Assembly: GCA_033030425.1 (NCBI GenBank)
Contig: JAUFSD010000007.1
Location: forward strand, 1,674,001 to 1,738,000
Origin: Verpa conica
Taxonomy: Eukaryota > Ascomycota > Pezizomycetes > Pezizales > Morchellaceae
Reading direction: 5' to 3'
DNA length: 64,000 bases
Below, in pieces: positions 1-10,592 of the stretch (position 1 is the stretch's first letter; every line of letters begins with the position of its first letter). The notes beneath the pieces are model-generated. The model had not been told where the DNA came from. It made no database searches and worked only from the letters and a program-made list of their open reading frames with translations. The translations under genes were made by a program, and so were the position numbers.

Positions 1-44
1 AGTAAGGCCCATACCAAAATAACTGCACTTATCCTACTAACAAG

Positions 45-1211
45 GACCTCACTAAACCAAAGCTTATCCAAAAACTGAGAGATGGGGGTAAATTGGAGCT
101 TATATATGACTGGATAAACGAATTCCTTCAAGAGAACGGCGGAACTGTTGATGAAGGCTTGGAGTCCTACTTTGCCATCCGAGTTTTAAACCACGTTAGA
201 AAAATGTGGTCCACGACACAGGAGGATACGGATGAGCCTTTACTGCTCACCGTAGCAAAATACATAGCAGAAAACCTGATCCTGGAAATCTGCAACAAGA
301 GAGCGAAAATATTTTGTTGCGGATTGTGCGATCTCGATAAATGCTTCAGCTTTGTGCCTCTATTCCACCATATGGGGAGCCAGCACCGAACGGAGGAAGA
401 TTGGAAGAATCTGATGACAGTTCATGAGAGTGAACTAGCCGTAACTTGGTCCTTTGCACCGTGGCCAGAGTACCTACCGATTCGCAGAAAAACGATTACG
501 CCACTAGAGGGGGCTGAAGCCCTCAAAGATCACATGAGGGAAACTGTTTGGAAGATGAATAAGTTCAGAGTCATGCCAGCTGCCTACCGCCTCGCCCTAT
601 GGTTCTACCTTAGTCTTGAGTGGTACATCAAGTATTTTGGATTGACAAACCCCGACTCCGAGATATTTGCTCAAAGCGCCGATTATATTCTAGAAGATAC
701 AGAAAATTCTATTTTCAGAGTGCTGCAATGTAATGTCTGTGGCAGCATCACTAACAAAAAGGGTAACCCATGGAGATGGGATGACTTGAGACGACATTTT
801 GAAGGTGCCCATGCCAGTGCTGAGATGGGGTGGACATGGATGGAGAAGATGATTGGACTTCCTGCAGAGAGGATGGTCCCCACATTCGGTGAGGAAATCT
901 CAGATGAAAATGTCAAGAAAGAGTGGCTTGAGCTATGGTGGAGAGTGGACAAACGAAGGGAAATGCTAGTTGCCGTGGCGGACGCGAAGGCTAGTGGAAG
1001 CGTTATAAGAGTAGCTAATAGAAATTCGAAGTCTCCCCATCCGTCGGACACGAACTTAGCCTCATATTCGAAGAATATCACGTGGAGATCAGGTTTAGCT
1101 GAGTCTAGGAAAAAGAGAAAAGACCAAGGGAATACACACATTTATCTTAAGGATCGAAAAAAGCGTTACAACTCGATAATCACCGGTAATGAGGAGATTA
1201 TGTTGGAATAG
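45..1211 (+). CDS. 3' part of an unrecognised protein with two zinc-finger-like motifs (5' truncated by window edge)
   Basis: I do not recognise the family. The frame is open from the window edge region to a stop at 1209-1211. There is no convincing start codon: the first in-frame candidate near 93 is a TTG. Positions 2-62 look like the end of an intron, with GTAAGG at 2-7, a TACTAAC branch site at 35-41 and AG acceptors at 43-44 or 61-62, both of which keep the frame. The gene therefore starts upstream of the window. Two zinc-finger-like clusters are visible, numbered from the Leu codon at 93: Cys76/Cys79 with His93/His98, and Cys213-x2-Cys216-x18-His235-x4-His240. The C-terminal 80 residues are basic. 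A nucleic-acid-binding role is only an inference from these motifs. Confidence 0.6.
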   Translation, partial: DLTKPKLIQKLRDGGKLELIYDWINEFLQENGGTVDEGLESYFAIRVLNHVRKMWSTTQEDTDEPLLLTVAKYIAENLILEICNKRAKIFCCGLCDLDKCFSFVPLFHHMGSQHRTEEDWKNLMTVHESELAVTWSFAPWPEYLPIRRKTITPLEGAEALKDHMRETVWKMNKFRVMPAAYRLALWFYLSLEWYIKYFGLTNPDSEIFAQSADYILEDTENSIFRVLQCNVCGSITNKKGNPWRWDDLRRHFEGAHASAEMGWTWMEKMIGLPAERMVPTFGEEISDENVKKEWLELWWRVDKRREMLVAVADAKASGSVIRVANRNSKSPHPSDTNLASYSKNITWRSGLAESRKKRKDQGNTHIYLKDRKKRYNSIITGNEEIMLE

Positions 1212-1439
1212 GGGAAGGCAAGAATGGGAAGTAGGGGGAGAGCAAAAGAATTAGGTTGTTAGACTTCGTGTCACTGTTTTTGGGTAATACTTGATTAAAT
1301 TTGAGTTATGAAGAGTAGCAAACATAAAATAGAAATTTCTGCATGATTTATAATTACAGTTGAAGTAGAGTTTGTCTAAATAAACTATATCATTCATACT
1401 ACCCTTGATACTTCACCTATTGTTATCTCTTGTAACCTA

Positions 1440-4400
1440 TCATTCAATTTTCCAAACATCAATTCCGACACCTCCAACAACTACCCACCCCTCCTCACCA
1501 TCCACATGCCGCACACTAGCAGCCCCAGCTACATCCGCAACACATGTATACCCCTCCTCCAGCAACCTCACCTTAACCTCCTTCCCCTTGATATCAACCT
1601 CCCAAACCTTAACCTCCTGACTCACCCCCGCACTCACCACCTTCTTCCCCACCACCACAACCGCAGTAACAGCCGACGCATGTGCGCGGGGCACAACAAA
1701 GCTCTCCACCCTCACCTTACCATCAACGAGAAGTGGCAGACCTATGCGAGTAACCGCAAGCGCACAATCATCCCCACCAGTATAAAGTACAATATAATTC
1801 CCATCATTCCCAGAAATAGCAAGTGATTTAACACCAGATTGGTGAATCCGCTGCACCAATACCGGCTGCGGAAGACGCAATGTAGACCCCAACCCTAATC
1901 CCCCCTGGAGTTTGAGATTTCCATCTTCAGTAGTAACTATACCAAAGTCCAAAAGTGACTCGGCAACGTCATATGCGGCAACATGACCATCTGTCGCGGC
2001 GGTGAATAGTAGTACTTTTCCATTTTGTCCTGCTGTAGGTGGAAGAACTGTGAATTCGGCGTGGAGGAGACAGCAGGTTTTGTATCTCCCTGTTATAAGT
2101 AGTGTGAATGACTTGATGGTAATGTCGTAATAATATATCTACCCCCACGAATTACTTTCTGGCTGTAGAGAGGGAGGGGGGGTTAGGTAGGTAGGTGTAT
2201 AGGTACCTTAACACTACTATCACTCAATCCCATTCCAACCACAAATCCCTCTGTCACTCCCTCGCGACCTAGCACACTCAGAACCCCAAACCCCACAATC
2301 CTTAAATCCCCCCCTTCACCACTAGGACATTTCGCCTCCTCCACCACTCCCAACGCTTCACCAAGCCGGCGGACCCGCCACACATAAAACTCCTCCACAC
2401 CGCCACTGGAGAATAACCATCTTCCACAAGCGCTCCAAGCTAGGTGATGCACCCCAGTTGTATGGCGCTTAAATACACCCAAGCCCTTCACTCTACCAGC
2501 AGGATCAAGCTCACTCACACGAATCACGGTGTCCTCCGCACCAGTTGCCAATAGTTTCTGATCAGGTGATACCGCCAGCGCCTTAATCTCCCTCCCGTGA
2601 AGTCCCGGTGTAAGTGTTCTTTGTTTACAGATTGGTAATTGTGCAACATGTACCTATCCCCCCCCATCAGCACATTACATACGCTCGAGTGATAATCTAT
2701 GAATAAGTATACTTTTGATGCCTTAGTCCAAACTAGCCACCCCTTCTCTTCTGTACCAGACCAGTACATACTCCAAGCTCTATGTGCACCCCCACACTCT
2801 ACTGAAGCGACTTCGTAACCTCCTTTTTCATCCCATACGAAGAAACTCTTTCCTCTAAACCCCCATAAGATAGGGTGGTCATTGTGGTAGGAGGCCCCTT
2901 CGATGACATTACAGTAGGCGGGTTTGGCCGCATGCTGGAGAGTCATTTCTATATTCGTTGTGTGTTGGACAAATGAAAGGATACAGTACCCACCGTTTCT
3001 ACCGGCGGTTAGGATTCTGGTTTCTTGTGCGCTGGTATCAGGGCTTTGGATAGGTATTGGTGTTATGGATGTGATGGCATCCGATTCGTGGATTTTTTGC
3101 CAACAGCCGAGGAGTTTGGCTGTGGTGAGCGAGTATACAGCCACTGCACCGTTACGAGAGCCTAGGAAGATGAAGGCTGATGAATGGCAGATGTGGAAAG
3201 ACGTTACAAGAAACTTCTTAGTTCCTTCCTCTTCTGGGGCGGCAAGATACAGCGGGGGAGCGCGAGAGGTAGAGTTGCGGGTGAATGTGTGGAGGGTGAA
3301 GATGGAAGTGGAGAGGGTTGTTGTTAGTATGTTATACGTCTTTTCCAGGTTGTCTATCGTGGTGGATATTTTATGGTTGTATCAGATCCAAAGTGAATCT
3401 TTCTAAAAATACATGTAAGAATTTGTACACACCTCCCCCGAGTCCTATACTAGTCCATACACCACCAACTTTTCCTCTTTCCTCACCGCCGGCCAGCCAC
3501 CACTCTATCTCGCCGTCCCCATCAAGGTAGCAGACACCAACCTCCCCCTTTCCATTTCCAAGTGCGACCATACCTTGCCCCTCCCAAGCCGCAACGACGC
3601 TCCAACTACTCAAACTCTCACATTGTGCAATAAGCTTCCATGTTTTAGTAGTCAGGTTATAAGTCAGCAGTCTCCCTTGTGAGGTAGTGACAAGAAAGCT
3701 GTCTGAGCCCAGAACAGCATATGACTTAAATGTATCATTATTTGCTTTCGTGTATTGGTAATTGCCATCAGTACTCAGAAGGACAGATGCCATATCCCAT
3801 TCTTCCTCTCTCTGGCCTTCACTAGAGGAGCCGTACTCCACCAACCCCACCCTTCCATCTGCCCCTCCAGTAGCAAGAAGGCCACGATCGAAATGAAGGG
3901 CATATGACCAGATATGTTTTCCACTATGGAGAAGATAGGTTGCAGTGTTCTTCAGCTCCACTATACCATTTCCCCCCAGAATTCTCTGTCCAGGGCTTGT
4001 TGGTGGGACGAATGCCCAAAATCTAGACGTTAGGTCTTCAGAGATCGAGACTATTCTAATATGGCCATCTTTTGTGGGTTCTGGGAGGAAGCGGACGCCC
4101 CAGATTCGTGCAGTATGGCCCCAACCGAGGGAAATACACTCACCGCCTTTACTCTCTTGTGTAGAGGAGGCAGCGGGGTTTTTTCCAAAGCCGGTGTTTT
4201 TGAGTGCGCCATCTTTTAGGTCTTCAGGGATACCAGAAACAGACAGATTGGAGACGTCCCAGACGCGAACTGTACGATCATCGCTACATGATGCGAGGTA
4301 GCGCTTCCCTGAATATAGGGGAGAGATGTTGACACCAAAGATAGAGCCTTCGTGGCCCAGCAGCCGGTAGTGCAGTTCTACGAGACGCTTATCGTTAGTG

Positions 4401-5047
4401 GGGGTTAGTGTAGTTGACCAGAGGAGTATCTCCCCGAATACAGTCCCAGCTGCAACTAGAATCCTTTCCGGCTCTCCTGCTTCGGTATTGGGGTGGAGAT
4501 GGAGAAGATGTGCAGAGTATAGCATACACCGTTCCCCGGACGCAAGTTCTGTCCATCCTAATTCGGGGGTGTAGAGGAAGAGTGAGTTATGAGCCGTAAT
4601 TACTACCACCTTGATGCTTCCATCGGAAGTTGGAAGAAATTCTGCGTAGAAAATCCAATCTAAGGTTTTAATCTCTTGTAGCTGTGGATACTCAGAGAGC
4701 AGTGAGGTGACGGAGGTGGTGAGGATGCTACGGCCCCCCCAAAAGAGAATATATGATTCATCGGGGGTGAGAGTGATGCCATGAACCCGTTCACGAGCGA
4801 AGATGCGTATTTGTTTTGATGTTTGAGGGGCTTTGAGTGACGAAGTAGAGAGTATCTTGATGAAGGGGCCCTCTCCGGTAAGTAGGAGGGGTAAGGAGTC
4901 CTGAGTGTTGAGGAAAGCGAGGGAAGTAATCGGAGAGGTATTAGTGACATGCTATGTGAGTCAGTGTGTGCGAGAGTTCTGTATGGAATTGAGGCACGGG
5001 GAATATACCTTCAGACTTGACCCCATCATGAACAAGCCCCGTGGCAT
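1440..5047 (-). CDS. RTT10: RTT10/WDR6-family WD-repeat protein
   Basis: Five exons read as 5009-5047, 3433-4951, 2654-3353, 2207-2618 and 1440-2138, giving 1122 residues; the length sum is divisible by three. WD-repeat signatures run along the protein. The diagnostic ones are LLGHEGSIFGV near residue 210, SDDRTVRVWD near 236, GHTARIWGVRFLP near 291, LTGEGPFIKIL near the N-terminus and PGLHGREIKALAVSPD in exon 4. This combination is typical of Rtt10/WDR6. In yeast and human that family partners the FTSJ1/Trm7 methyltransferase for 2'-O-methylation of tRNA position 34, and in yeast it also affects endosomal recycling. Introns are 57, 79, 35 and 68 nt; the 35-nt one is exceptionally short. The start chosen is MPRGLFMMG; the two Met seven and eight codons in are alternatives. 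The gene diverges from the KMT6 gene. Confidence 0.9.
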
Positions 5048-6434
5048 GTATCTTCACTTCTGGCGGTGTTACTGCTGGCAGGAGGGAAATATGGAGGGGT
5101 GATAAGAGGGGCAGCGGGGTTCGAATAAATTTTAAGCCTCATTACCCCATTGCATGAACACACATGCATGCGCCCAGCTACATATGAGTACAGACGTAAC
5201 ATACATCCACCACATAAACCATACAACCACAGACATGCTCTCTCTACTCTCCATACAATATCTATTGCTATTATAAAGCATACGGAAAGACTCGGCTCCT
5301 CCACATACGGCTAGTGATATGTGCCTATAGACAACTTGCGTATCTCCATTCTATTACGTTTCTATGAACCCTACCCCCGACTTCTTAGTACATAATACCA
5401 GGTACCTTCTCGATACAGGCTACACCAAAAGAATCCTTTGCAGTTGGTAACAGATGATTTAACCCATTATGTGATGTTGGAGTATCTACCAATGTGCTTC
5501 GACTACTTAGGATTGCATTTTGCATTTTCTTTTAACACTACATACTCTATGCATCTAAAGTACTACATGTGCATGTAGTATACTTGGAGTGCCTCGGCTG
5601 CACCCTCTACTTCCTTTACAAAGTTCTTGTTCATGCCCTTACGTGTCCCTCAGAGCTCCAGAGCTCGTATCCAAAGCTTACGCGTATCCCTCCTATTGCC
5701 CAGAGCCCCCACTACCAAATGACCTGTTAACAATGTTCAGCACCCCTCGATATTTAAAATATCCCCCCCTCAGTGACAAGAAATATATACATCTACATCT
5801 ACATATGCCCACTGGTGCTACACCGTTTGTGGAGGGGAAGGCATCTCTTGGTGAGAGTGTGCAATTATTAGTGACTCTGGACCGCGAAAAGCAAAAGAGA
5901 GTAGGGGCACAAGTAGGCGCCAAGAAGAACAAAAAGTGCATCCTTGGTACCGTTTTTGGGTAAATACATGTACTCTCTTGCTCCCAATACAATATTGTCT
6001 ATCGCGTCTCCCCCAACTGAGCCTCATTTTCCCTCCTTTTACCTCTTATTCTTCACTCACCCTCACCCGGTTCTCCCAACTACATACATGTAGCTACAAT
6101 CCTCTTAGTCGTTCTTTAATCTCCCGGTCTCAAGCTCCAGTCCTTAATCATTCTCTCACTCTCTCACTCTCTACTCTTTCTCACTCGCCTGTGAAGATCG
6201 CTTGGTAACGCCTTTATACACATACGCACAGCAACAGCCTTTGATTGCTTCTTTCCCAGTATAGGTCTGCCTACCCCCTCCCCCTCATCCCAAGCCATCC
6301 TCACCACCACCCCCCCCCCCTCCTCTCATTCTCGTTCCCCCTCCCCCTCTCACCCCTCTCACCCATGCAATCCCCTCTATGCCATCTCCGCAGCCCCATT
6401 TACCCTCTGTCCTTTACTAGTCAACTCCCCAAAA
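5048..6434. promoter_or_regulatory. Intergenic divergent promoter region, RTT10 / KMT6
   Basis: About 1.4 kb between two divergently transcribed genes. I see no convincing gene. The last 400 bases before the KMT6 start are strongly pyrimidine-rich on the plus strand (CT tracts at 6130-6180 and 6280-6370), as is common in fungal promoters and leaders. Short open frames here have no family resemblance. Confidence 0.5.
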
Positions 6435-9400
6435 ATGAACTCAAAAAAGCCTGCACGGCAATGGAACTGGAGCGATGCTGGGACGCGCTGGTCATCCCGT
6501 ATGGCGTCCCGGCCCTCAACCGGGACCCTCCCCCGTCATACTTCCACTAGCAGCCAGCCTACAATACCATCTTCAAACACATCCGGGAGCATTGACTCAC
6601 ATAGCGGCCCTACTACAAAAACCGAAGCTGACAGTGACGACGAAGTAAACAGTAGACCTTTCAAACCCCCAGTAGCCCCTCCACCAACAACATCACTTTT
6701 CGAGGAAGGCGTCCAAGAAGGTTCATCTTCCCGGAAATCCCAACCACAGCAAGGGCCCTCAGCAGATCAAATGGCGAACCGACGCTCCCAAAAGTCTTCT
6801 ACTCCGTCTAATCGCGTCCCCGGCACTCCAAAAACTTCCTCCTCTCTCTCGCCAGTCCCCACGTCTCCTGCGCCCCCAGCCCCAGCAAAGGTAATGGTTA
6901 CAAACATCGAGCTCTGGAATGCACGTCGCAGGGAAATCGATGCTAAAGGCGTCGCCTCGAAACAGCTACTAGATCGTTACATCGCCGAGATGAAGAAAAC
7001 CCACGCTTACATTGTCCGCAGCACTCTTACGGCTGCACGGCTCGACTTGAACTCACGGTCCACACCCCCGGGGGTGGTGTACGACGAAACTTCACCGTTT
7101 GAGAACATGAAGGGGATAGAAATTACCGCGACGGAAGCGAAAGAGAAACGGCTAGAGGTGGGGAGGTTCAGTTTAAGGCTCCACGGCAAATCGCATGGGA
7201 GCAGTGAGCAGAAATTAGTCGTTCCCGCAACAATAAGCGAAACGCCGAAAACATTAGCGTTAATGCCAAAGTACCATAGCTATACTACACTGCGAAATAA
7301 TATACTAGCTGAGGATGATGAAGTGATGCGGTATTTCCCATATTTTGGGGAGGATGCGGAGGATGAAGAGATTAACCAATTGAATCTAGAGGAGACATTT
7401 GTGGATCGCACCAAGGCGAGCGCGGAGGAGGGGAAGAAAAATGAATGTAAGCTTCAATCTCGGAGGAGCACCTAGCCTCTCTCACCTCTTGCTAACCTCC
7501 ATAATAGACGCAGCTATGTATACAACCTTCATAAATCCTTTCTTAGCTGAGCTCGACCTCTCTCTCTCTTCAGTAACACACTACCTCCTCACTCCCCGTC
7601 CACGCAACGAAGCTATCCGTCGTAACGCATTACCAGAAGACTTCGACCCCGACGATCCAAAAGTGAAGGCTTGCCGTGACAGTCTCGAAATTGATACAAC
7701 AAATGAAGAAATGGATAGAGCGGAGATGGTCTGCAATGTGTTTAAACAGACAACGAAAATGTCTATGTGGGAGGTGGTCAAAAGGGCAGATCAGATGGTT
7801 AAGGAGTGTGTGGATCCGCCGAGAATGGGGATGGGAGGTGCTAGGGATGATGCAGGGAAGCCAGATGAAGAGAGGGGTAGGTTAGTAAGAAGGGAGAAGA
7901 TAAAAGAGATGACGGGGGGGAATCCAGCACCATATAGCTTGGAGAGCTATGCGGCATTGAATTGTTTATTGTGTTTTATGTGAGTGATATTTTGTGACGG
8001 AAAGTTCCGAGGGGCTGCTACTGACTGGTTTAATAGGCATGAGTGTCCGTTTCATGGTGAGTCCTATGTAACGAGTGTGGGTTTATGGATCTTGAAGCAG
8101 CATTATTGCTTTTTCTCCCATATATTTATGGTGTTATTTCCTACCTCTATCTCATATTTTGCCCATCCCTCCCCTTAAGACTAACCCATAACAAGATCCA
8201 CAATAACCACTATCGTTCTACATTCATTTCCCTTCTCCTACGAATACTATATCCCGAACCCACCCGTCCTAACCACCGCTCGAGATAATATCACAGTGAA
8301 CAAAGACCACGACCGCCTAGCAATGGCGCAAGCCGGTGACTCCACCTACGGAAGGTCTACAGGGAAGGATAACACAGTAATATTGAGGCTGGCTACCAAT
8401 GTACACGGATGGGCTTGTACAAGCAAGGGATCAACAAAGGATCCATGGGATAACCAAAACAAGAAGGGGAATCAGGACAGTTCTTGCTCGGAAGGGTGTT
8501 TCATGAAAGTAAGTTCTTTTGTGGGGTTATAATATGATGGAAGCTCACAGCTATAGGAGGGCAATTCGGACTCAGCAATAATAGGGACTTGGTCAGCAGC
8601 GCAAATAGACTTACTACAGAGTTCGGCAGGGGTATTAAAAATGAATCCCCGATGTTCTTGTCTAATTGCTTCCATAATCAACAAACCTTGCGCCGAAATC
8701 TATCGGCAGCTCCGCGTCAGGAATCTACTCAATGATCACAACCCCTCAGCAAATACTCGAAGCTCACTAACCCTTGAAGACCATGAACCTAGACAAGGTA
8801 TCAAGCGCAAAAAACCCTCTGTTCCTGCTATCCCTGGTTATCCGGCAGATTGCTACCTAACCCACACCCACGAAAAACGTACTGCATTTCAAGCTTGCCG
8901 TCATCTTGGTCATTGCACAGACAATTGCCCATGCGTAGTCACCCATGTCACCTGCGAAAAATCATGCATCTGCAGCCCAGATTGCCCTCGTCGTTGGCGT
9001 GGCTGCTCTTGTAAAAGGGAAAGACGAGCATGCACAAAAGAATCTTGCATATGTGTTAAAGCCAACCGCGAATGCGATGTGGATCTCTGCCACTCCTGCG
9101 GTGCAACTGAGGCGTTGGACCCTATGAATCGATACGATGACCGTTTCCTCCGCGACTGCTGCCAAAATGTATGGCTTCAGCGCGACATGCCGAAACGAAC
9201 CCTTCTCGGTCGCTCTGCAGTTGCAGGTTTCGGCTTATTCATGGGAGAGCATGTTAAAAAGGACGAATTCTTAGGTGAATACAAAGGCGAGGTGATAACC
9301 TCTGACGAAGCAGACCGCCGTGGTAAACTATACGATAAACGTGGTGTTTCCTTCCTCTTCAACCTAAACCTCAACCAAGTCATTGACGCCACCCGCGCGG

Positions 9401-10101
9401 GGAATAAATTCCGCTACGTTAACCATTCCTCGAAGCGCCCAAATTGTGGCGCAAAAGTATATATGGCAAACTGTACCCACCGTATTGGCATGTTTGCGAA
9501 ACGTGACCTAGTCCCCGGGGAAGAGCTTTTCTTTGACTATGGCTATAATAACAAGCAGGTCAAGTTCGTACAAAAGGAGTTTGAACCCCCGGAATATATT
9601 CCTCCCCCTCCTGCGGGCGCTACGAGGAAAAGACGAGCAGCTAAGAGGAAGGAACTCGAGTACCTCAAGGGCGGTAAAGGGACCACCGAACGTTCCCGCG
9701 CCCGCGTTACAGGTATCGAAGCAGCCGCCACAGCGGCCGCAATCAGTGCCGGGAAACCTGTGCCTGCACCATCAACTAATGTCTCGTCTATGGCCTCTAT
9801 TCCTGCTGGTGGTCTCTCTACAACTGCTACGAGAGTGCGGGACAGGTCGGTGAAAAGTACAGAGTATATACAAGACACGACAACCTCTGAAGATGAAGAT
9901 CTTGGCCAAGAAGAAGGAAGCATGGAGGGTGCTGAGGAAGAGAGTATAGACGAAGAATACGAACCCGAGACTGAAGGGAGTCTTGCAGTCGCAGGGGTGG
10001 GCAGTACGGAAGAGGGAACAGAGGCAGAGGAGACTGAAGACGAGCCACCGAGACGGCCGGGGGGCAGGGGTGGAGTAAAGAGGGTTAGGGTTAGAGGGTA
10101 A
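6435..10101 (+). CDS. KMT6: E(z)/KMT6 histone H3 lysine-27 methyltransferase (PRC2 catalytic subunit)
   Basis: Five exons, 6435-7446, 7508-7979, 8037-8056, 8297-8508 and 8557-10101, give 1086 residues. Residues 1-150 are Ser/Pro-rich and disordered. Then comes the Enhancer-of-zeste N-terminal region, with DDEVMRYFPYFGED and ETFVDRTKAS motifs. A SANT-like stretch (GTWSAAQIDLL and on) starts exon 5. The Cys-rich CXC domain spans about 684-754. The SET domain spans about 786-902, with NHSSKRPNC near 861 and GEELFFDYGY at 893-902, both needed for SAM binding and catalysis. An acidic C-terminal tail follows. CXC plus SET identifies the H3K27 methyltransferase of PRC2, which makes facultative heterochromatin in the nucleus. 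Exon 3 is only 20 nt, encoding part of the MHECPFH segment, with good splice sites on both sides. The 240-nt intron after it is the least certain junction. No catalytic residue appears lost. Confidence 0.92.
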
Positions 10102-10422
10102 ATTTGACCTTTACAGAATAAAGGTACCGATACTAGTGAATAAGATATGAGAGAATATTCCCTATATTCTAGCATTTTAACAAAAACGAGCAAAGAACGG
10201 ATGAATAGTAGATAAGACTAATTTGGAATTACTAGCATAGTACTAGCGGGGGGCGTTTTGAATAGTGGAATCATACGCAGGGTTTAATATAAATTCTGCC
10301 ATGTAATTTTACGACTACATACTATTGTTATTTAATAGCTATACGCTGGGCTATCTCATATCTATATTAAGTTGATCATGGTGTATCACTCGGCCCACCT
10401 TTACCTTACCATGAAGTAAAAG

Positions 10423-10592
10423 GTGCTGAGTCGATTGTCTAAAAGAGATAGAGATATATGTTCCAAAAGGGGAGACCCTAAACCCTCATATGGGATGCCT
10501 TGCCCTGGATCCTCAAACACAGCAAATAGAGATACACGTGACTCATATATGAACCGCCCATAAGCTATCTTTATTAGGAAGCATCTACAACA
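10423..10592 (+). repeat. Dispersed repeat, copy 1
   Basis: About 165 bases are clearly related to 32913-33074 in the same orientation. Shared blocks include GAGTCGATTGTCTAAAAGAG, CTGGATCCTCAAACA, AGCAAATA and TTAGGAAG. Both copies lie 0.3-0.5 kb downstream of a plus-strand gene (KMT6 and MAP1). They contain no coding frame. This looks like a non-autonomous element or a solo terminal repeat; I could not define its ends. Confidence 0.65.

Noticed and set aside
4660..4950. Open frame on the minus strand overlapping RTT10 exon 2
   Set aside because: The other frame carries the conserved LTGEGPFIKIL and joins in phase with exon 1.
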